Assembly (NCBI RefSeq): GCF_013141425.1
Contig: NZ_JABFRA010000078.1
Coordinates: forward strand, 1-34,102
DNA length: 34,102 bases
From: Methylotenera sp.
GTDB lineage: Bacteria > Pseudomonadota > Gammaproteobacteria > Burkholderiales > Methylophilaceae
Direction: 5' to 3'
The notes beneath the pieces were generated by a model. It searched no databases and was not told the DNA's origin. It was given only the letters and a program-made list of their open reading frames with translations. This document shows positions 24,652 to 34,073 of the stretch, piece by piece. The position numbers were made by a program, and so were the translations under genes. Positions within the stretch are counted from its first letter, which is position 1; each line of letters opens with the position of its first letter.

Positions 24652-27191
24652 ATATTTTTCGCATAATCGCCAATTGCGCGGTCACTCGAGAACTTCGCCA
24701 TATTTGCCACGTTCAGAATGGCCAATCGCGTCCATTCCTCTTGATTTTGGTAGAGCTTGCCAACGCGATCTTGCGTTTCAATGTAGCTGGCGTAATCGGC
24801 CAGCAACAAGTATTGATCGCCATTTTTCAGCAAGTTATCAATAATTGGTTGGTAGCGATTTGGCTCATCTATTGAGAAGAAGCCGCTTGCAATCATATCC
24901 AACACTTGTTTGAGTTCAGGGTTGCTATGGTAGTAATCATGCGGGTTGTAGCCGTTAGCTTTCACCTCAGCTACTTGTGGTGTGGTCAAACCGAAGATAA
25001 AGATATTCTCTTCGCCTACTTCTTCCATTATCTCAACGTTGGCACCATCTAGGGTACCAATGGTTAAAGCACCATTGAGTGACATTTTCATATTACCTGT
25101 GCCGCTTGCCTCGGTACCTGCGGTTGAAATTTGTTCAGACAAATCACTGCCTGGGAATAAGATTTCAGCCGCTGAAACTTCATAGTTTGGGTAGTAAACC
25201 ACTTTCAATTGGTCACCCACCGCTACATCTTCATTGATAATGGCGGCAACATCGTTGATTAAACGGATGATTTGCTTTGCCATCCAGTACCCTGGTGCGG
25301 CTTTACCGCCAAAAATAATGGTACGTGGCGTGATATTTTTCTCACCATTCCGAATGCGGTTGTACAAAGTGATGACGTGCAATACATTCAATAGTTGACG
25401 TTTGTATTCATGAATGCGTTTAATTTGCACATCAAACAAGCTATTTACATTTAACTTAATGCCCGTTTTTTGCTCGATTTTGGCGGCCAATCTGGCTTTA
25501 TTCACTTGTTTTACTGCGGCAAAGGCTTTTCTAAAGTCTTTATCATTGGCCAATGGGGCAATTTTTTTGATTTGCGTTAAATCTTTTTTGAAGTCGCCAC
25601 CAATGACTTTTTCAATCAGCGAAGTCAAACCAGGGTTAGCTTGATTCAGCCAACGACGCGGTGTAATACCGTTGGTGACGTTAGTCATTTTACCCGGGTA
25701 AATGCGGTCGAAATCGGCAAATAAATGCTGCTTTAGCAACTGGCTATGCAATGCTGCCACTCCGTTTACCGTGTGACTGCCTACCACCGCCAAATGCGCC
25801 ATGCGCACACGGCGACCATTAGATTCGTCAATGATGGAAACACGTTTTAACAGCTCAGGATCACCTGGGAAGTGGTGATTGACCATGTGCAAGAACTCGT
25901 GGTTTATTTTATAAATAATTTCTAAATGGCGCGGCAGTAGGCGACCAAATAAATCGACTGTCCAAGTTTCCAGTGCTTCTGGCATGAGGGTGTGGTTAGT
26001 GTAAGCAAAAATCTTAACTACTAATCCCCAAGCAAAATCCCAGTCTAATCCATGTACATCAACCAATTGATACAACATCTCCGCCACACCAATCGATGGG
26101 TGCGTATCATTAAGCTGAATGGCGATTTTGTCTGGCAGAATCTTCCAATCCGCCTGCTTTTTAACATCATGCGTGCTTAAAAAGCGGCGTAGAATATCTT
26201 GAATAGAGGCGGAAACAAAGAAATATTGTTGTTTTAAACGAAGCTCTTTACCCAATACTGACGCATCATTTGGGTAAAGCACTTTTGAGATATTTTCTGT
26301 GTCGTTACGTTCTTGTACAGATTTCTCATAATTGCCGTCATTGAAATGGCTTAAATCAAACTCACGCGCCGCCTTAGCTGACCATAGACGCAAACTGTTT
26401 ACAGTTTCGCCATAACCTGGCACTGGCACATCATAGGCCATCGCCACTACGTGCTCAGCATCCACCCAATGTTGCGTTTCGCCTTTCTCCGTTTCATATT
26501 TCACTACGTGTCCATAAAACTTGATGCTGTAAGTCGCTTCTGGGCGTTGGAACTCCCAAATATTGCCATAGCGTAGCCAATTATCTGGGTTTTCTACCTG
26601 TTGACCATTTTCAATAGTTTGCTTAAACATGCCGTATTCATAGCGAATACCGTAACCAGTGGCTGGGATATCCATGGTTGCCATGGAATCTAAGAAACAA
26701 GCCGCTAGACGACCTAAACCACCGTTACCTAGCGCCGCGTCAGTTTCCATTTCTACAGTATTTTCTAAATCACGGCCTAACGAAGCTAAACCACTTTTTA
26801 ACTCATCATTAATGCCCAAGTTTAGTGCAGCATTGCTCAACATGCGCCCGATTAAGAACTCAAGTGATAAATAGTAAACGCGTTTTGGATCATCACGATA
26901 ATAAGATTCAGCTGTTTTAACCCATCGCTCAACCACATGGTCACGAACGGTGTAACTCGCTGCGTCGTACCAGTCTCTTGGCGTTGCCGCGTCATTGGTT
27001 TTAAAGCTAGAGAAAATCAAATGGTTCTGCAAAGCCTGATCCACCGGCGATAGCTTAGGCATTACGCTCGCTTTTGCTTTACTTGTTCTCTTAGGTTTTG
27101 CCGTAGCACTTACTTCAACTTTTGCCGTAGTTTTAGTTGCCGCTTTAGTTTTGGTACTTGCTTTAGCCGGTGTTTTCGCTGGAGTAGTCAT
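24633..27191 (-). CDS. glgP: Glycogen/maltodextrin phosphorylase with a basic N-terminal tail
   Basis: An 852-residue family 35 (GT35) phosphorylase releasing glucose 1-phosphate from alpha-1,4-glucans. Conserved stretches include YYLSLEFLIGRMLSNAALNLG, ALGNGGLGRLAACFLDSMAT, DTHPSIGVAEMLY, VTNGITPRRWL, FDVQIKRIHEYKRQLLN, IIFGGKAAPGY and the PLP-site region GTEASGTGNMKMSLNGALTIGTLDGANVEI. The first 46 residues are unusual: a Lys/Ala/Thr-rich disordered tail with 11 Lys and one Arg (AKTPAKASTKTKAATKT...KPKRTSKAKAS) before the catalytic domain begins at LSPVDQAL. It is downstream of htpG, with a htpG terminator between. Confidence 0.96.
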   Translation of the reverse strand: MTTPAKTPAKASTKTKAATKTTAKVEVSATAKPKRTSKAKASVMPKLSPVDQALQNHLIFSSFKTNDAATPRDWYDAASYTVRDHVVERWVKTAESYYRDDPKRVYYLSLEFLIGRMLSNAALNLGINDELKSGLASLGRDLENTVEMETDAALGNGGLGRLAACFLDSMATMDIPATGYGIRYEYGMFKQTIENGQQVENPDNWLRYGNIWEFQRPEATYSIKFYGHVVKYETEKGETQHWVDAEHVVAMAYDVPVPGYGETVNSLRLWSAKAAREFDLSHFNDGNYEKSVQERNDTENISKVLYPNDASVLGKELRLKQQYFFVSASIQDILRRFLSTHDVKKQADWKILPDKIAIQLNDTHPSIGVAEMLYQLVDVHGLDWDFAWGLVVKIFAYTNHTLMPEALETWTVDLFGRLLPRHLEIIYKINHEFLHMVNHHFPGDPELLKRVSIIDESNGRRVRMAHLAVVGSHTVNGVAALHSQLLKQHLFADFDRIYPGKMTNVTNGITPRRWLNQANPGLTSLIEKVIGGDFKKDLTQIKKIAPLANDKDFRKAFAAVKQVNKARLAAKIEQKTGIKLNVNSLFDVQIKRIHEYKRQLLNVLHVITLYNRIRNGEKNITPRTIIFGGKAAPGYWMAKQIIRLINDVAAIINEDVAVGDQLKVVYYPNYEVSAAEILFPGSDLSEQISTAGTEASGTGNMKMSLNGALTIGTLDGANVEIMEEVGEENIFIFGLTTPQVAEVKANGYNPHDYYHSNPELKQVLDMIASGFFSIDEPNRYQPIIDNLLKNGDQYLLLADYASYIETQDRVGKLYQNQEEWTRLAILNVANMAKFSSDRAIGDYAKNIWHVKS

Positions 27192-27301
27192 TAGAGCCTT
27201 TTCGGTGCTTGAAATTATTGATTAATCACAAGCTGTATTCTAGCAAAAAATGTACCACCTATAAATGTCTGAAATGTAAAAACCATTTCTATAGTATTGA
27301 T

Positions 27302-27332
27302 AAAAAACCCGCCAAGCTTGGACTTTGGCGGG
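27302..27332 (-). terminator. Rho-independent terminator of htpG
   Basis: On the minus strand CCCGCCAA (27332-27325) and TTGGCGGG (27315-27308) pair around a 9-base loop and are followed by six T (27307-27302). It lies about 30 bases past the htpG stop, so htpG is transcribed apart from glgP. Confidence 0.9.
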
Positions 27333-27361
27333 TTGATTTCTTACTCAATCTTAATAAAAAC

Positions 27362-29263
27362 TTAGCTAATTAAGCTATTCATGCGCTTCACAAAGCTTGC
27401 TGGGTCATCCAAAGTACCACCTTCAGCTAACAAAGCCTGATCAAACAGTACGAAAGCTAGATCACTAAAGACTGCATCTGTAGATTCACCCTCAAGACGT
27501 TTCACTAATTTATGCGATGGGTTAATCTCTAAAATTGGCTTAGATTCAGGTGCCTTTTGCCCTGCCGCCTTTAACATGCGCGCTAAGTTACCTGATAAGT
27601 CATGCTCATCGCTGACTAAGCATGCAGGTGAATCGGTTAAGCGATGCGTCACACGCACATCTTTCACTTGTTCACCCAAAGTTTTCTTGATTTTTTCAAC
27701 CAATGATTTTGCATCTTCTTCAATTTTCTTTTGAAACTCCTTTTCAGTATCAGATTCAAGTTTGCCTAGATCCAAATCACCTTTGGCGATTGACTGTAAT
27801 TTTTTGCCTTCAAACTCAGTCAAGCTGCCCAATAACCATTCGTCTACACGGTCAGATAACAACAGCACTTCAAGTCCTTTTTTGCGGAAAATCTCCAAAT
27901 GCGGGCTGTGTTGTGCGGCTGCAAAACTTTCGGCGGTAATGTAATAAATTGCATCTTGCTCAGGCTGCATGCGCGCGATGTAATCTTTGAGTGAAACGTC
28001 TTGCACGTCTTTATCGGCCTTGGTTGAAGCAAAGCGCAACAAGCTGGCGATTTTGTCTTTATTAGCAAAATCTTCGCCCGGGCCTTCTTTCAGCACACGG
28101 CCAAATTCCGCATAGAACTTGGTGTAATCTTCAGGTTTGTTTTCTGCCATATCCTCCAACAGGCTCAACACTTTTTTCACAGAACCTGCTTTAATCGCGT
28201 CCACATCACGGCTAGATTGCAAAATCTCGCGCGAAACGTTTAAAGGCAAGTCTGAAGTATCAATCACACCACGTACAAAACGCAGATATTGTGGCATCAA
28301 CTTCTCCGCATCCTCCATAATAAATACGCGTTTTACATACAATTTAATGCCGTGACGGCGGTCACGGTCATACAAATCAAACGGTGCTTTGCTTGGAATA
28401 TACAACAGTGAAATATATTCTTGCTTACCTTCTACACGGCTATGCGTATAGGCCAGCGGATTCTCAAAGTCGTGAGAAACGTGTTTGTAAAACTCTTGAT
28501 ATTCCTCTTCGGTAATATCATTTTTGCTTCGCGCCCATAATGCAGACGCTTTATTCACCGTTTCATCTTCATCAGTTGCTACTTCAGCACCATCTTTCCA
28601 CTCGGATTTTTTCATCACGATAGGCAAAGTAATATGGTCTGAATATTTGCGAATGATAGTTTTCAGTTTCCAATCACTGAGAAACTCGTCTTCGCCTTCT
28701 CGCAAATGCAATACCACTTCAGTACCGCGTGTTGCTTTTTCCACATCTTCTAATGTGAAATCACCCTCACCTGCAGATTCCCAACACACCGCTTCGTTAG
28801 CACCAGCGCGGCGTGTTGTTAATGTTACTTTGTCAGCAATGATAAAAGCTGAGTAAAAACCTACACCAAATTGTCCAATTAGATTCGCATCTTTTGCTTG
28901 ATCACCCGATAGCGCGTTAAAGAACTCTTTAGTGCCTGACTTTGCGATGGTGCCAATATTGGCAATTACCTCATCACGGTTCATACCAATTCCGTTATCA
29001 CTTATTGTTAGCGTGCGAGCGTCTTTATCAAAGGCAACGTAAATTTTAAGCTCACTGTCGCCTTCATAAAGCGCGCCATTGCTAATGGCTTCAAAACGTA
29101 ATTTGTCTGCGGCATCAGAGGCATTAGAAATCAACTCACGCAGTACAATCTCTTTGTTGCTATACAAAGAGTGAATCATCAGTTGAAGTAATTGCTTAAC
29201 CTCCGCTTGAAAAGCCATCGATTGTTTTGGGTGAGTCTCTTTTTGTAAAGTCTCGGAGGACAT
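27362..29263 (-). CDS. htpG: HSP90-type chaperone HtpG
   Basis: A 633-residue bacterial Hsp90. The N-terminal GHKL ATPase domain shows [29 protein letters not shown], the DNGIGM motif and [17 protein letters not shown]. The middle domain has [19 protein letters not shown] with the catalytic Arg. The C-terminal dimerisation region ends around [21 protein letters not shown]. It is a cytosolic chaperone acting with DnaK on client proteins. Length is standard. A sigma-32 promoter lies upstream, the ribosome site is AGGAG, and a strong terminator follows the stop. Confidence 0.98.
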   Translation of the reverse strand: MSSETLQKETHPKQSMAFQAEVKQLLQLMIHSLYSNKEIVLRELISNASDAADKLRFEAISNGALYEGDSELKIYVAFDKDARTLTISDNGIGMNRDEVIANIGTIAKSGTKEFFNALSGDQAKDANLIGQFGVGFYSAFIIADKVTLTTRRAGANEAVCWESAGEGDFTLEDVEKATRGTEVVLHLREGEDEFLSDWKLKTIIRKYSDHITLPIVMKKSEWKDGAEVATDEDETVNKASALWARSKNDITEEEYQEFYKHVSHDFENPLAYTHSRVEGKQEYISLLYIPSKAPFDLYDRDRRHGIKLYVKRVFIMEDAEKLMPQYLRFVRGVIDTSDLPLNVSREILQSSRDVDAIKAGSVKKVLSLLEDMAENKPEDYTKFYAEFGRVLKEGPGEDFANKDKIASLLRFASTKADKDVQDVSLKDYIARMQPEQDAIYYITAESFAAAQHSPHLEIFRKKGLEVLLLSDRVDEWLLGSLTEFEGKKLQSIAKGDLDLGKLESDTEKEFQKKIEEDAKSLVEKIKKTLGEQVKDVRVTHRLTDSPACLVSDEHDLSGNLARMLKAAGQKAPESKPILEINPSHKLVKRLEGESTDAVFSDLAFVLFDQALLAEGGTLDDPASFVKRMNSLIS

Positions 29264-29306
29264 AGATTTAGCTCCTAAATGAGTGAATAAAAAAACATTA
29301 AATTCA

Positions 29307-29334
29307 TAATGGGGCTAAGGGGATTATTTTCAAG
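29307..29334 (-). promoter_or_regulatory. Sigma-32 (heat-shock) promoter of htpG
   Basis: On the minus strand CTTGAAA (29334-29328), a 13-base spacer, and CCCCATTA (29314-29307) match the sigma-32 consensus CTTGAAA-N11-16-CCCCATNT almost exactly. It lies about 43 bases before the htpG ATG, as expected for a heat-shock gene. Confidence 0.92.
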
Positions 29335-29381
29335 ACGGTAAATTTAATTTGTCATTAAAATTTCACACTCTACTTTCACAC

Positions 29382-29387
29382 TATAAT
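29382..29387 (+). promoter_or_regulatory. Probable -10 box for ppx
   Basis: A perfect TATAAT at 29382-29387 lies 58 bases before the ppx ATG at 29446, on the strand opposite to htpG. The nearest -35-like element, TTTCAC at 29361-29366, is at a short spacing of 15 bases, so the -35 is weak. Confidence 0.4.
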
Positions 29388-29445
29388 TGCATAATAAACA
29401 ATAATATTGTTTTCACACCTTCAATTGATCAATCACAAAAAGTGT

Positions 29446-30975
29446 ATGAATAACGCTCAAAATACTACAGCTCATTTACCTGCGGACAACGCTCTGCTAG
29501 CGGCCATTGACTTAGGCTCGAATAGCTTTCGATTAGAAATTGGCCGTTTGGATAGCGGCCACATTCAGCGCATCGAATATTTAAAAGAGGCTGTTAGGCA
29601 AGGGGGTGGATTAGATGAAAATCGCAACCTGACACCAGAATCAATCGAGCGCGGTATACGTTGCCTAGCCAGATTTGGCGAGCGTCTGCAAGGCTTTGCC
29701 CCATCACATGTGCGCGCAGTAGCTACCCAAACCTTACGCGAGGCAAATAATCGCGAGGTATTTATCAAGCTTGCTAAAAAAGCCTTGGGATTTGATATCG
29801 AAGTGATTTCAGGCGTTGAAGAAGCGCGATTAATTTATCAGGGCGTGAGTCGATTCTTACCACAATCCAATGAAAGACGATTGGTCATAGACATTGGCGG
29901 GCGATCTACCGAGTTTATCCTTGGCCAAGGTTTTACTTCGCAGCATACCGCCTCCTTGCATGTAGGCTCGGTCGCTTGGTCACTTAAACACTTTGCCAGT
30001 GGTGAATATACCGAAAAAGCATTTACGCGAGCCGAGATAGCGGCTGAGTCCATCTTTGAAACATTAGGCGCGAACTTTAGCATTAAGCAATGGGATGTTG
30101 CCTATGGCGCCTCTGGCACAGTAAGCGCAGTTGCTGATGCTTTAGTGCAATATGGCCGACCCATCAACACTGTTACGAAGGAAGGTTTGCATTGGCTACG
30201 TGATGAACTATTGCGCGCACGTCATGTGGAAAAACTTCGCTTGCTAGGTCTGCGAGAAGATCGAAAACCCGTTATTGCAGGCGGTTTATCGATATTAATC
30301 GCTATATTTGATTTTTTAAACATTGAAACCTTAAAAGTCGCACAAGGTGCGCTGAGACATGGCTTATTGTATGACATGCTAGCGCACGAAAACGAAATAG
30401 TGGATTTAAGAAACGCTTCTGTAAAGAGGCTTGCACGTAGGTTTGATGTGGATGAGGCACAAGCTAAGAATGTAGCCGATGTTGCGGAAAAATTATTTGA
30501 AAAAATCAGTGAGCCCATACAATTTGCATCAGGCGAGTATCAGTTACATGCACGCAAACTGTATTGGGCAGGACTCCTGCATGAAATTGGCTGCATCGTC
30601 TCGCCAATCGACGCGCATTTACATGGCGCGTATATATTGGAGCATGCTGAACCTGCTGGTTTTTCGCAAAGCGAATTACATTGTTTGAGTTTGTTAATAT
30701 TAGGCCAACGAACGAAATTAAAACGATTAGAGGCTGATTTTTCCAATCGCGTTTTTATCATGCAACTTGTCTGTTTGCGTCTTGCCGTTATCTTGTGCCA
30801 TGCGAGGCAAACGCCTAATTTAAGAGGTTTTCAGCTTAATTTCGCAAATAATTTTATACAATTATCAGTACCAAAAACTTGGCCAGAAAAATATCCGCAA
30901 TCCTATTATTTACTAGAAGAAGAAACACTCGCTTGGCAGAAGATTAATTACCGTTTTGAATTATTAAGCCATTGA
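29446..30975 (+). CDS. ppx: Exopolyphosphatase (Ppx/GppA family)
   Basis: A 509-residue enzyme splitting phosphate from polyphosphate (or pppGpp to ppGpp in the GppA sense). Actin-like ATPase-fold motifs are clear: LAAIDLGSNSFRLEIGRL, TQTLREANNREVF, VISGVEEARLIYQGV, LVIDIGGRSTEFILGQG and ASGTVSAVADAL. The C-terminal HD-like region has LLHEIGCIVSPIDAHLHGAYIL. I chose ATG 29446 because homology starts after MNNAQN; a TTG at 29407 would add 13 unconserved residues. Next comes a Lys/Pro-repeat protein gene, then sixA and ppk1 on the opposite strand, a clear polyphosphate cluster. Confidence 0.94.
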   Translation: MNNAQNTTAHLPADNALLAAIDLGSNSFRLEIGRLDSGHIQRIEYLKEAVRQGGGLDENRNLTPESIERGIRCLARFGERLQGFAPSHVRAVATQTLREANNREVFIKLAKKALGFDIEVISGVEEARLIYQGVSRFLPQSNERRLVIDIGGRSTEFILGQGFTSQHTASLHVGSVAWSLKHFASGEYTEKAFTRAEIAAESIFETLGANFSIKQWDVAYGASGTVSAVADALVQYGRPINTVTKEGLHWLRDELLRARHVEKLRLLGLREDRKPVIAGGLSILIAIFDFLNIETLKVAQGALRHGLLYDMLAHENEIVDLRNASVKRLARRFDVDEAQAKNVADVAEKLFEKISEPIQFASGEYQLHARKLYWAGLLHEIGCIVSPIDAHLHGAYILEHAEPAGFSQSELHCLSLLILGQRTKLKRLEADFSNRVFIMQLVCLRLAVILCHARQTPNLRGFQLNFANNFIQLSVPKTWPEKYPQSYYLLEEETLAWQKINYRFELLSH

Positions 30976-31011
30976 ATTTTGTCATAAAAAATTCATATTC
31001 AAAGTGGGTTT

Positions 31012-31036
31012 AACGGTATAAACTGTTTATATCGTT
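31012..31036 (+). promoter_or_regulatory. Palindrome upstream of the Lys/Pro-repeat gene
   Basis: Arms AACGGTATAAA (31012-31022) and TTTATATCGTT (31026-31036) pair with one G-T and a 3-base loop. It ends 16 bases before the ATG at 31053, with the ribosome site GGAG between. The core 12-mer ATAAACTGTTTA (31018-31029) occurs again, exact, just beyond the gene at 31495-31506. It may be an operator for the gene's own product or another regulator. Confidence 0.4.
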
Positions 31037-31052
31037 TAATTTGGAGATTTAA

Positions 31053-31487
31053 ATGTCAAAAATCAATCAACTACAAGCTGCAGCCTTAAAGGGCCCTGTT
31101 GAAAAAACGGATGCTGCGAAAACCCCAGAAAAAAAAGTTGTGGTAGCTAAACCTGTTGTTTCTAAACCTATTGTTACAAAACCTGTAGCCGCAAAGCCAG
31201 TTGCCGCCAAACCTATTACAGCAATAAGAAAAGCCAAGGTTGCCAAACCCACGAAAGAAAAAACTCCAAAATTAAAAATGGAGCGTGACAGTTTTACGAT
31301 GCCTAAAGTTGAATATGCTCAATTTTATGTACTTAAGGAACGCTTAGCAAAACTAGGTCAACCCGCTAAAAAAAGTGAACTATTGCGCGCAGGCATAATG
31401 CAACTAACCGCAATGACAGATGCCGCACTTAAAGTAGCATTGAGCAAAGTGCCTGCAATCAAAACTGGCCGACCTAAAAAGAAATAA
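31053..31487 (+). CDS. Basic Lys/Pro-repeat protein with a conserved C-terminal domain
   Basis: A 144-residue protein. Residues 1-80 are low complexity, rich in Lys, Ala, Pro and Val, with five pentads (AKPVV, SKPIV, TKPVA, AKPVA, AKPIT at 32-56), a histone H1/AlgP-like style. The C-terminal part (about 84-144) is folded: MERDSFTMPKVEYAQFYVLKERLAKLGQPAKKSELLRAGIMQLTAMTDAALKVALSKVPAIKTGRPKKK. It has a strand-then-two-helices layout that could be ribbon-helix-helix-like. I know similar proteins near ppk/ppx in betaproteobacteria but no established function. Possible roles are DNA or polyphosphate binding. A GGAG ribosome site and a palindrome precede it. Confidence 0.82.
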   Translation: MSKINQLQAAALKGPVEKTDAAKTPEKKVVVAKPVVSKPIVTKPVAAKPVAAKPITAIRKAKVAKPTKEKTPKLKMERDSFTMPKVEYAQFYVLKERLAKLGQPAKKSELLRAGIMQLTAMTDAALKVALSKVPAIKTGRPKKK

Positions 31488-31503
31488 ACACCAAATAAAC
31501 TGT

Positions 31504-31977
31504 TTAATACTCTGGGTGTTGCACTGTGAATAAATACGTTTGCAATACCCCATTGACTTCACGCTGGCGCAACCACCAAATTGCGCCTTTTTTTACAGCG
31601 CAAGCCGACTCATGCATGCCTAGTAGCTTAGTTATTATTAAACCAAGGTTTGGCTGATGGCCAATAATCAGCAGTGTTTTACTACTATCATCATTGATAA
31701 TTTCTTTAGTAATGCGCGCTAGCGTGCTTTCTGCACTTAAAAAATCAGCAACTTTAATTTCAAGGGGATTGAGATTGTATAAAGCAGTTGCAGTCTGAAC
31801 GCAGCGCTTAGCTGGACTACATAAAATTTCCACGTTCGAAGGCAAATGTTGATGCAACCAGTTCGCCATCTTTTTTGCATCTTTTTGTCCTCGCTTGGTG
31901 AGCGCCCTATCTACGTCTAGGCCGCTGGAACTGCTGTCTTCAGCCTCAGCGTGCCGCCATAAGATTAAATTAGCCAT
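31504..31977 (-). CDS. sixA: Phosphohistidine phosphatase SixA family
   Basis: A 157-residue histidine phosphatase. The catalytic RHG-type motif is LILWRHAEAED (Arg8-His9), followed by LTKRGQKDAKKMANWL, ILCSPAKRCVQTATAL with the second Arg, and LLIIGHQPNLGLI with the second catalytic His. E. coli SixA removes phosphate from phosphohistidine in the nitrogen phosphotransferase protein NPr and was first described with ArcB. Length is typical of the family. It lies 14 bases downstream of ppk1 on the same strand and is probably co-transcribed with it. The stop codon overlaps a 12-bp palindrome that also occurs upstream of the convergent basic-protein gene. Confidence 0.93.
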   Translation of the reverse strand: MANLILWRHAEAEDSSSSGLDVDRALTKRGQKDAKKMANWLHQHLPSNVEILCSPAKRCVQTATALYNLNPLEIKVADFLSAESTLARITKEIINDDSSKTLLIIGHQPNLGLIITKLLGMHESACAVKKGAIWWLRQREVNGVLQTYLFTVQHPEY

Positions 31978-31991
31978 ATTGCCTCTGTTAA

Positions 31992-34073
31992 CTAGTTGGC
32001 GTATTTTTTGAGCAATTGCAGTTGTGCGCTTAAAGTTTGTTCATGAGAAACTGTGTTAGTTTTTGGCTTTGCTGTATTACGCGTACTTAATAAATATGTT
32101 CCATCTTGGTTTAATAGCCAAGCGTCGTGATTATCATCCAAATACATTTGACAGCACTCTTGCAAGATACGTGCGCGATTCGTTTCATCTTGAATCGGCC
32201 ATGCAATCTCAACCCGCCGCATCATATTTCGATTCATCCAATCTGCACTCGATAACCACATATTTTCAGTTTGGCCAATTTTAAAATAAAAAACACGTGA
32301 GTGTTCTAGCAATCGACCGACAATCGATCGTACTCGGATTCGTCCATCTAAGCCCGGTGCATCAATAGGCAGTATGCAAGCGCCACGAACAATTAAATCA
32401 ACCCCCACTCCCGCCCTTCCAGCCTTCACTAGAGCCTTAACCAGCGCCTCGTCAGTAAGCGCATTCATCTTTAAAATGATACATGCGGGATTACCAGCCT
32501 TTGCCGCAAGCTCAGCACTTCTAATTTTAGCAAGCATCTGCCGATGTAAATTAAAGGGTGCAACCAGCAACTTCTGCATGCGTGGCAACTTAATCTGGCT
32601 GGCGATATGTCGGAATAGGCATTCCATGTCACGTGTGATTTGTTCATCTGAAGTGAGCATACTAACATCGGTATACAAGCGTGCGGTTCGAGGATTGTAA
32701 TTGCCCGTAGAAACATGTCCATAATGCTTCAGTTGCCCACCTTCTCGTCGCATAACCAACAACATTTTAGCGTGTGTTTTTAAACCAACAATTCCGTAAA
32801 CCACTTGTGCGCCAACAGATTCAAGATCTTCTGCCCAGTTAATATTAGCCTCTTCATCAAATCTGGCTTTTAGTTCTACCACGGCCATTACTTCTTTACC
32901 ACGCCTTACCGCTTCTTGTAGTAGCTTGAGCATGCGTGGGTCTGAGCCCGTACGGTAAATGGTCTGCTGAATAGACAGCACATCGGGGTCGTAAACCGCT
33001 TCACGTAAGAAATCGATGACCGACTCAAAGCTCTCATACGGCTGATGGATTAATATATCTTGTTGTTTTAACTGCGTAAAAAAAGATTGATTCGGCAATA
33101 TCTGTTGGCTAATCTTAGGCTCAAATGGTTTAAACTTAAGGTCTTCACCTTCTGCCAAATCAGCCAATTGCATCAATCTAGCTAAATTCACAAGACCATT
33201 GACTCGATATAAAGATTGTTTTGGCAAGTCAAACTGTTGCAATAAAAATTTTGCTAATTTTTCATCACAACCATGTGAAATTTCCAATCGAACTGCATCT
33301 CCAAAATTGCGTTGCACCAAGCCCTTACGCAAGGCCGTTCGTAAGTTTTTAACATCCTCTTCATCGACTGACAATTCGGAATGCCGTGTTACTCTGAATT
33401 GCGAAAAATTCAGCACCTCTCGACCGGCAAATAAACTGGATAGATGAGCCCGAATTACACTCGATAGCGAGATAAATTTCTGCTGCTTTCCACTCAAATT
33501 TTTAGGCAATTTAATCAAGCGTGGCAGCACTCTAGGCACTTTCACAATCGCAATATTGTTAGCTCGGCCAAAGGCATCATTGCCACCCAGTAATACAATA
33601 AAATTAAGCGATTTATTGGCCACTAATGGAAACGGGTGGGAAGGGTCTAGTGCGACAGGCACAAGCAAAGGCCGTACTTCAGTTTCAAAATAGTTTGCAA
33701 CCCATCGCCGCTGTTCTGGAGTACGATCACCATGCGAAACTAAATGTACGCCATGATTTGCAAGCGCAGGCATTAACTCGGTGTTAAAAATCTGATATTG
33801 CTTATTCACCAAAAGGTGCGCAGCTTCTGAAATCGCTTGGTAAGTTTGCACATTAATTGCACTTTTTTGCACATCGTCGCGCATAGCATCCACATGTGGA
33901 GCGGCACGCACCTCAAAAAACTCATCTAGATTTGAAGAAACAATACAAAGAAAACGTAAGCGCTCAAGCAGCGGATAATCAGGATTTTGTGCGAGACTCA
34001 ACACACGCTCATTGAACGCCAAAATACTGGTGTCACGGTTGAGCAACTTTAATGGAGGATATATTGAACGCAT
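31992..34073 (-). CDS. ppk1: Polyphosphate kinase 1
   Basis: A 693-residue membrane-associated enzyme making polyphosphate from ATP. The N-terminal helical domain begins LLNRDTSILAFNERVLSLAQNPDYPLLERLRFLCIVSSNLDEFFEVR. Catalytic motifs are THAKMLLVMRREGGQLKHYGHVSTGNYNPRTARLYTD, with the autophosphorylated His in KTHAKM/HVSTGNY, the second His in LLEHSRVFYFK, and SSADWMNRNMMRRVEIAWPI near the end. Length is standard for the family. The start at 34073 is the only good ATG before the conserved N terminus. It heads a minus-strand pair with sixA; the ppx gene is convergent, nearby. Confidence 0.97.
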   Translation of the reverse strand: MRSIYPPLKLLNRDTSILAFNERVLSLAQNPDYPLLERLRFLCIVSSNLDEFFEVRAAPHVDAMRDDVQKSAINVQTYQAISEAAHLLVNKQYQIFNTELMPALANHGVHLVSHGDRTPEQRRWVANYFETEVRPLLVPVALDPSHPFPLVANKSLNFIVLLGGNDAFGRANNIAIVKVPRVLPRLIKLPKNLSGKQQKFISLSSVIRAHLSSLFAGREVLNFSQFRVTRHSELSVDEEDVKNLRTALRKGLVQRNFGDAVRLEISHGCDEKLAKFLLQQFDLPKQSLYRVNGLVNLARLMQLADLAEGEDLKFKPFEPKISQQILPNQSFFTQLKQQDILIHQPYESFESVIDFLREAVYDPDVLSIQQTIYRTGSDPRMLKLLQEAVRRGKEVMAVVELKARFDEEANINWAEDLESVGAQVVYGIVGLKTHAKMLLVMRREGGQLKHYGHVSTGNYNPRTARLYTDVSMLTSDEQITRDMECLFRHIASQIKLPRMQKLLVAPFNLHRQMLAKIRSAELAAKAGNPACIILKMNALTDEALVKALVKAGRAGVGVDLIVRGACILPIDAPGLDGRIRVRSIVGRLLEHSRVFYFKIGQTENMWLSSADWMNRNMMRRVEIAWPIQDETNRARILQECCQMYLDDNHDAWLLNQDGTYLLSTRNTAKPKTNTVSHEQTLSAQLQLLKKYAN

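Noticed and set aside
24422-24844. 140-codon plus-strand frame and a 66-codon minus-strand frame (24451-24651) over the glgP 3' end
   Set aside because: Both cross the folded RNA region, and the longer one runs antisense into glgP. Neither has protein-like conservation that I recognise; the lack of stops is a side effect of the helices.
29407-29445. Upstream TTG start for ppx
   Set aside because: It adds 13 residues unlike the family. The ATG at 29446 sits directly before the conserved region.
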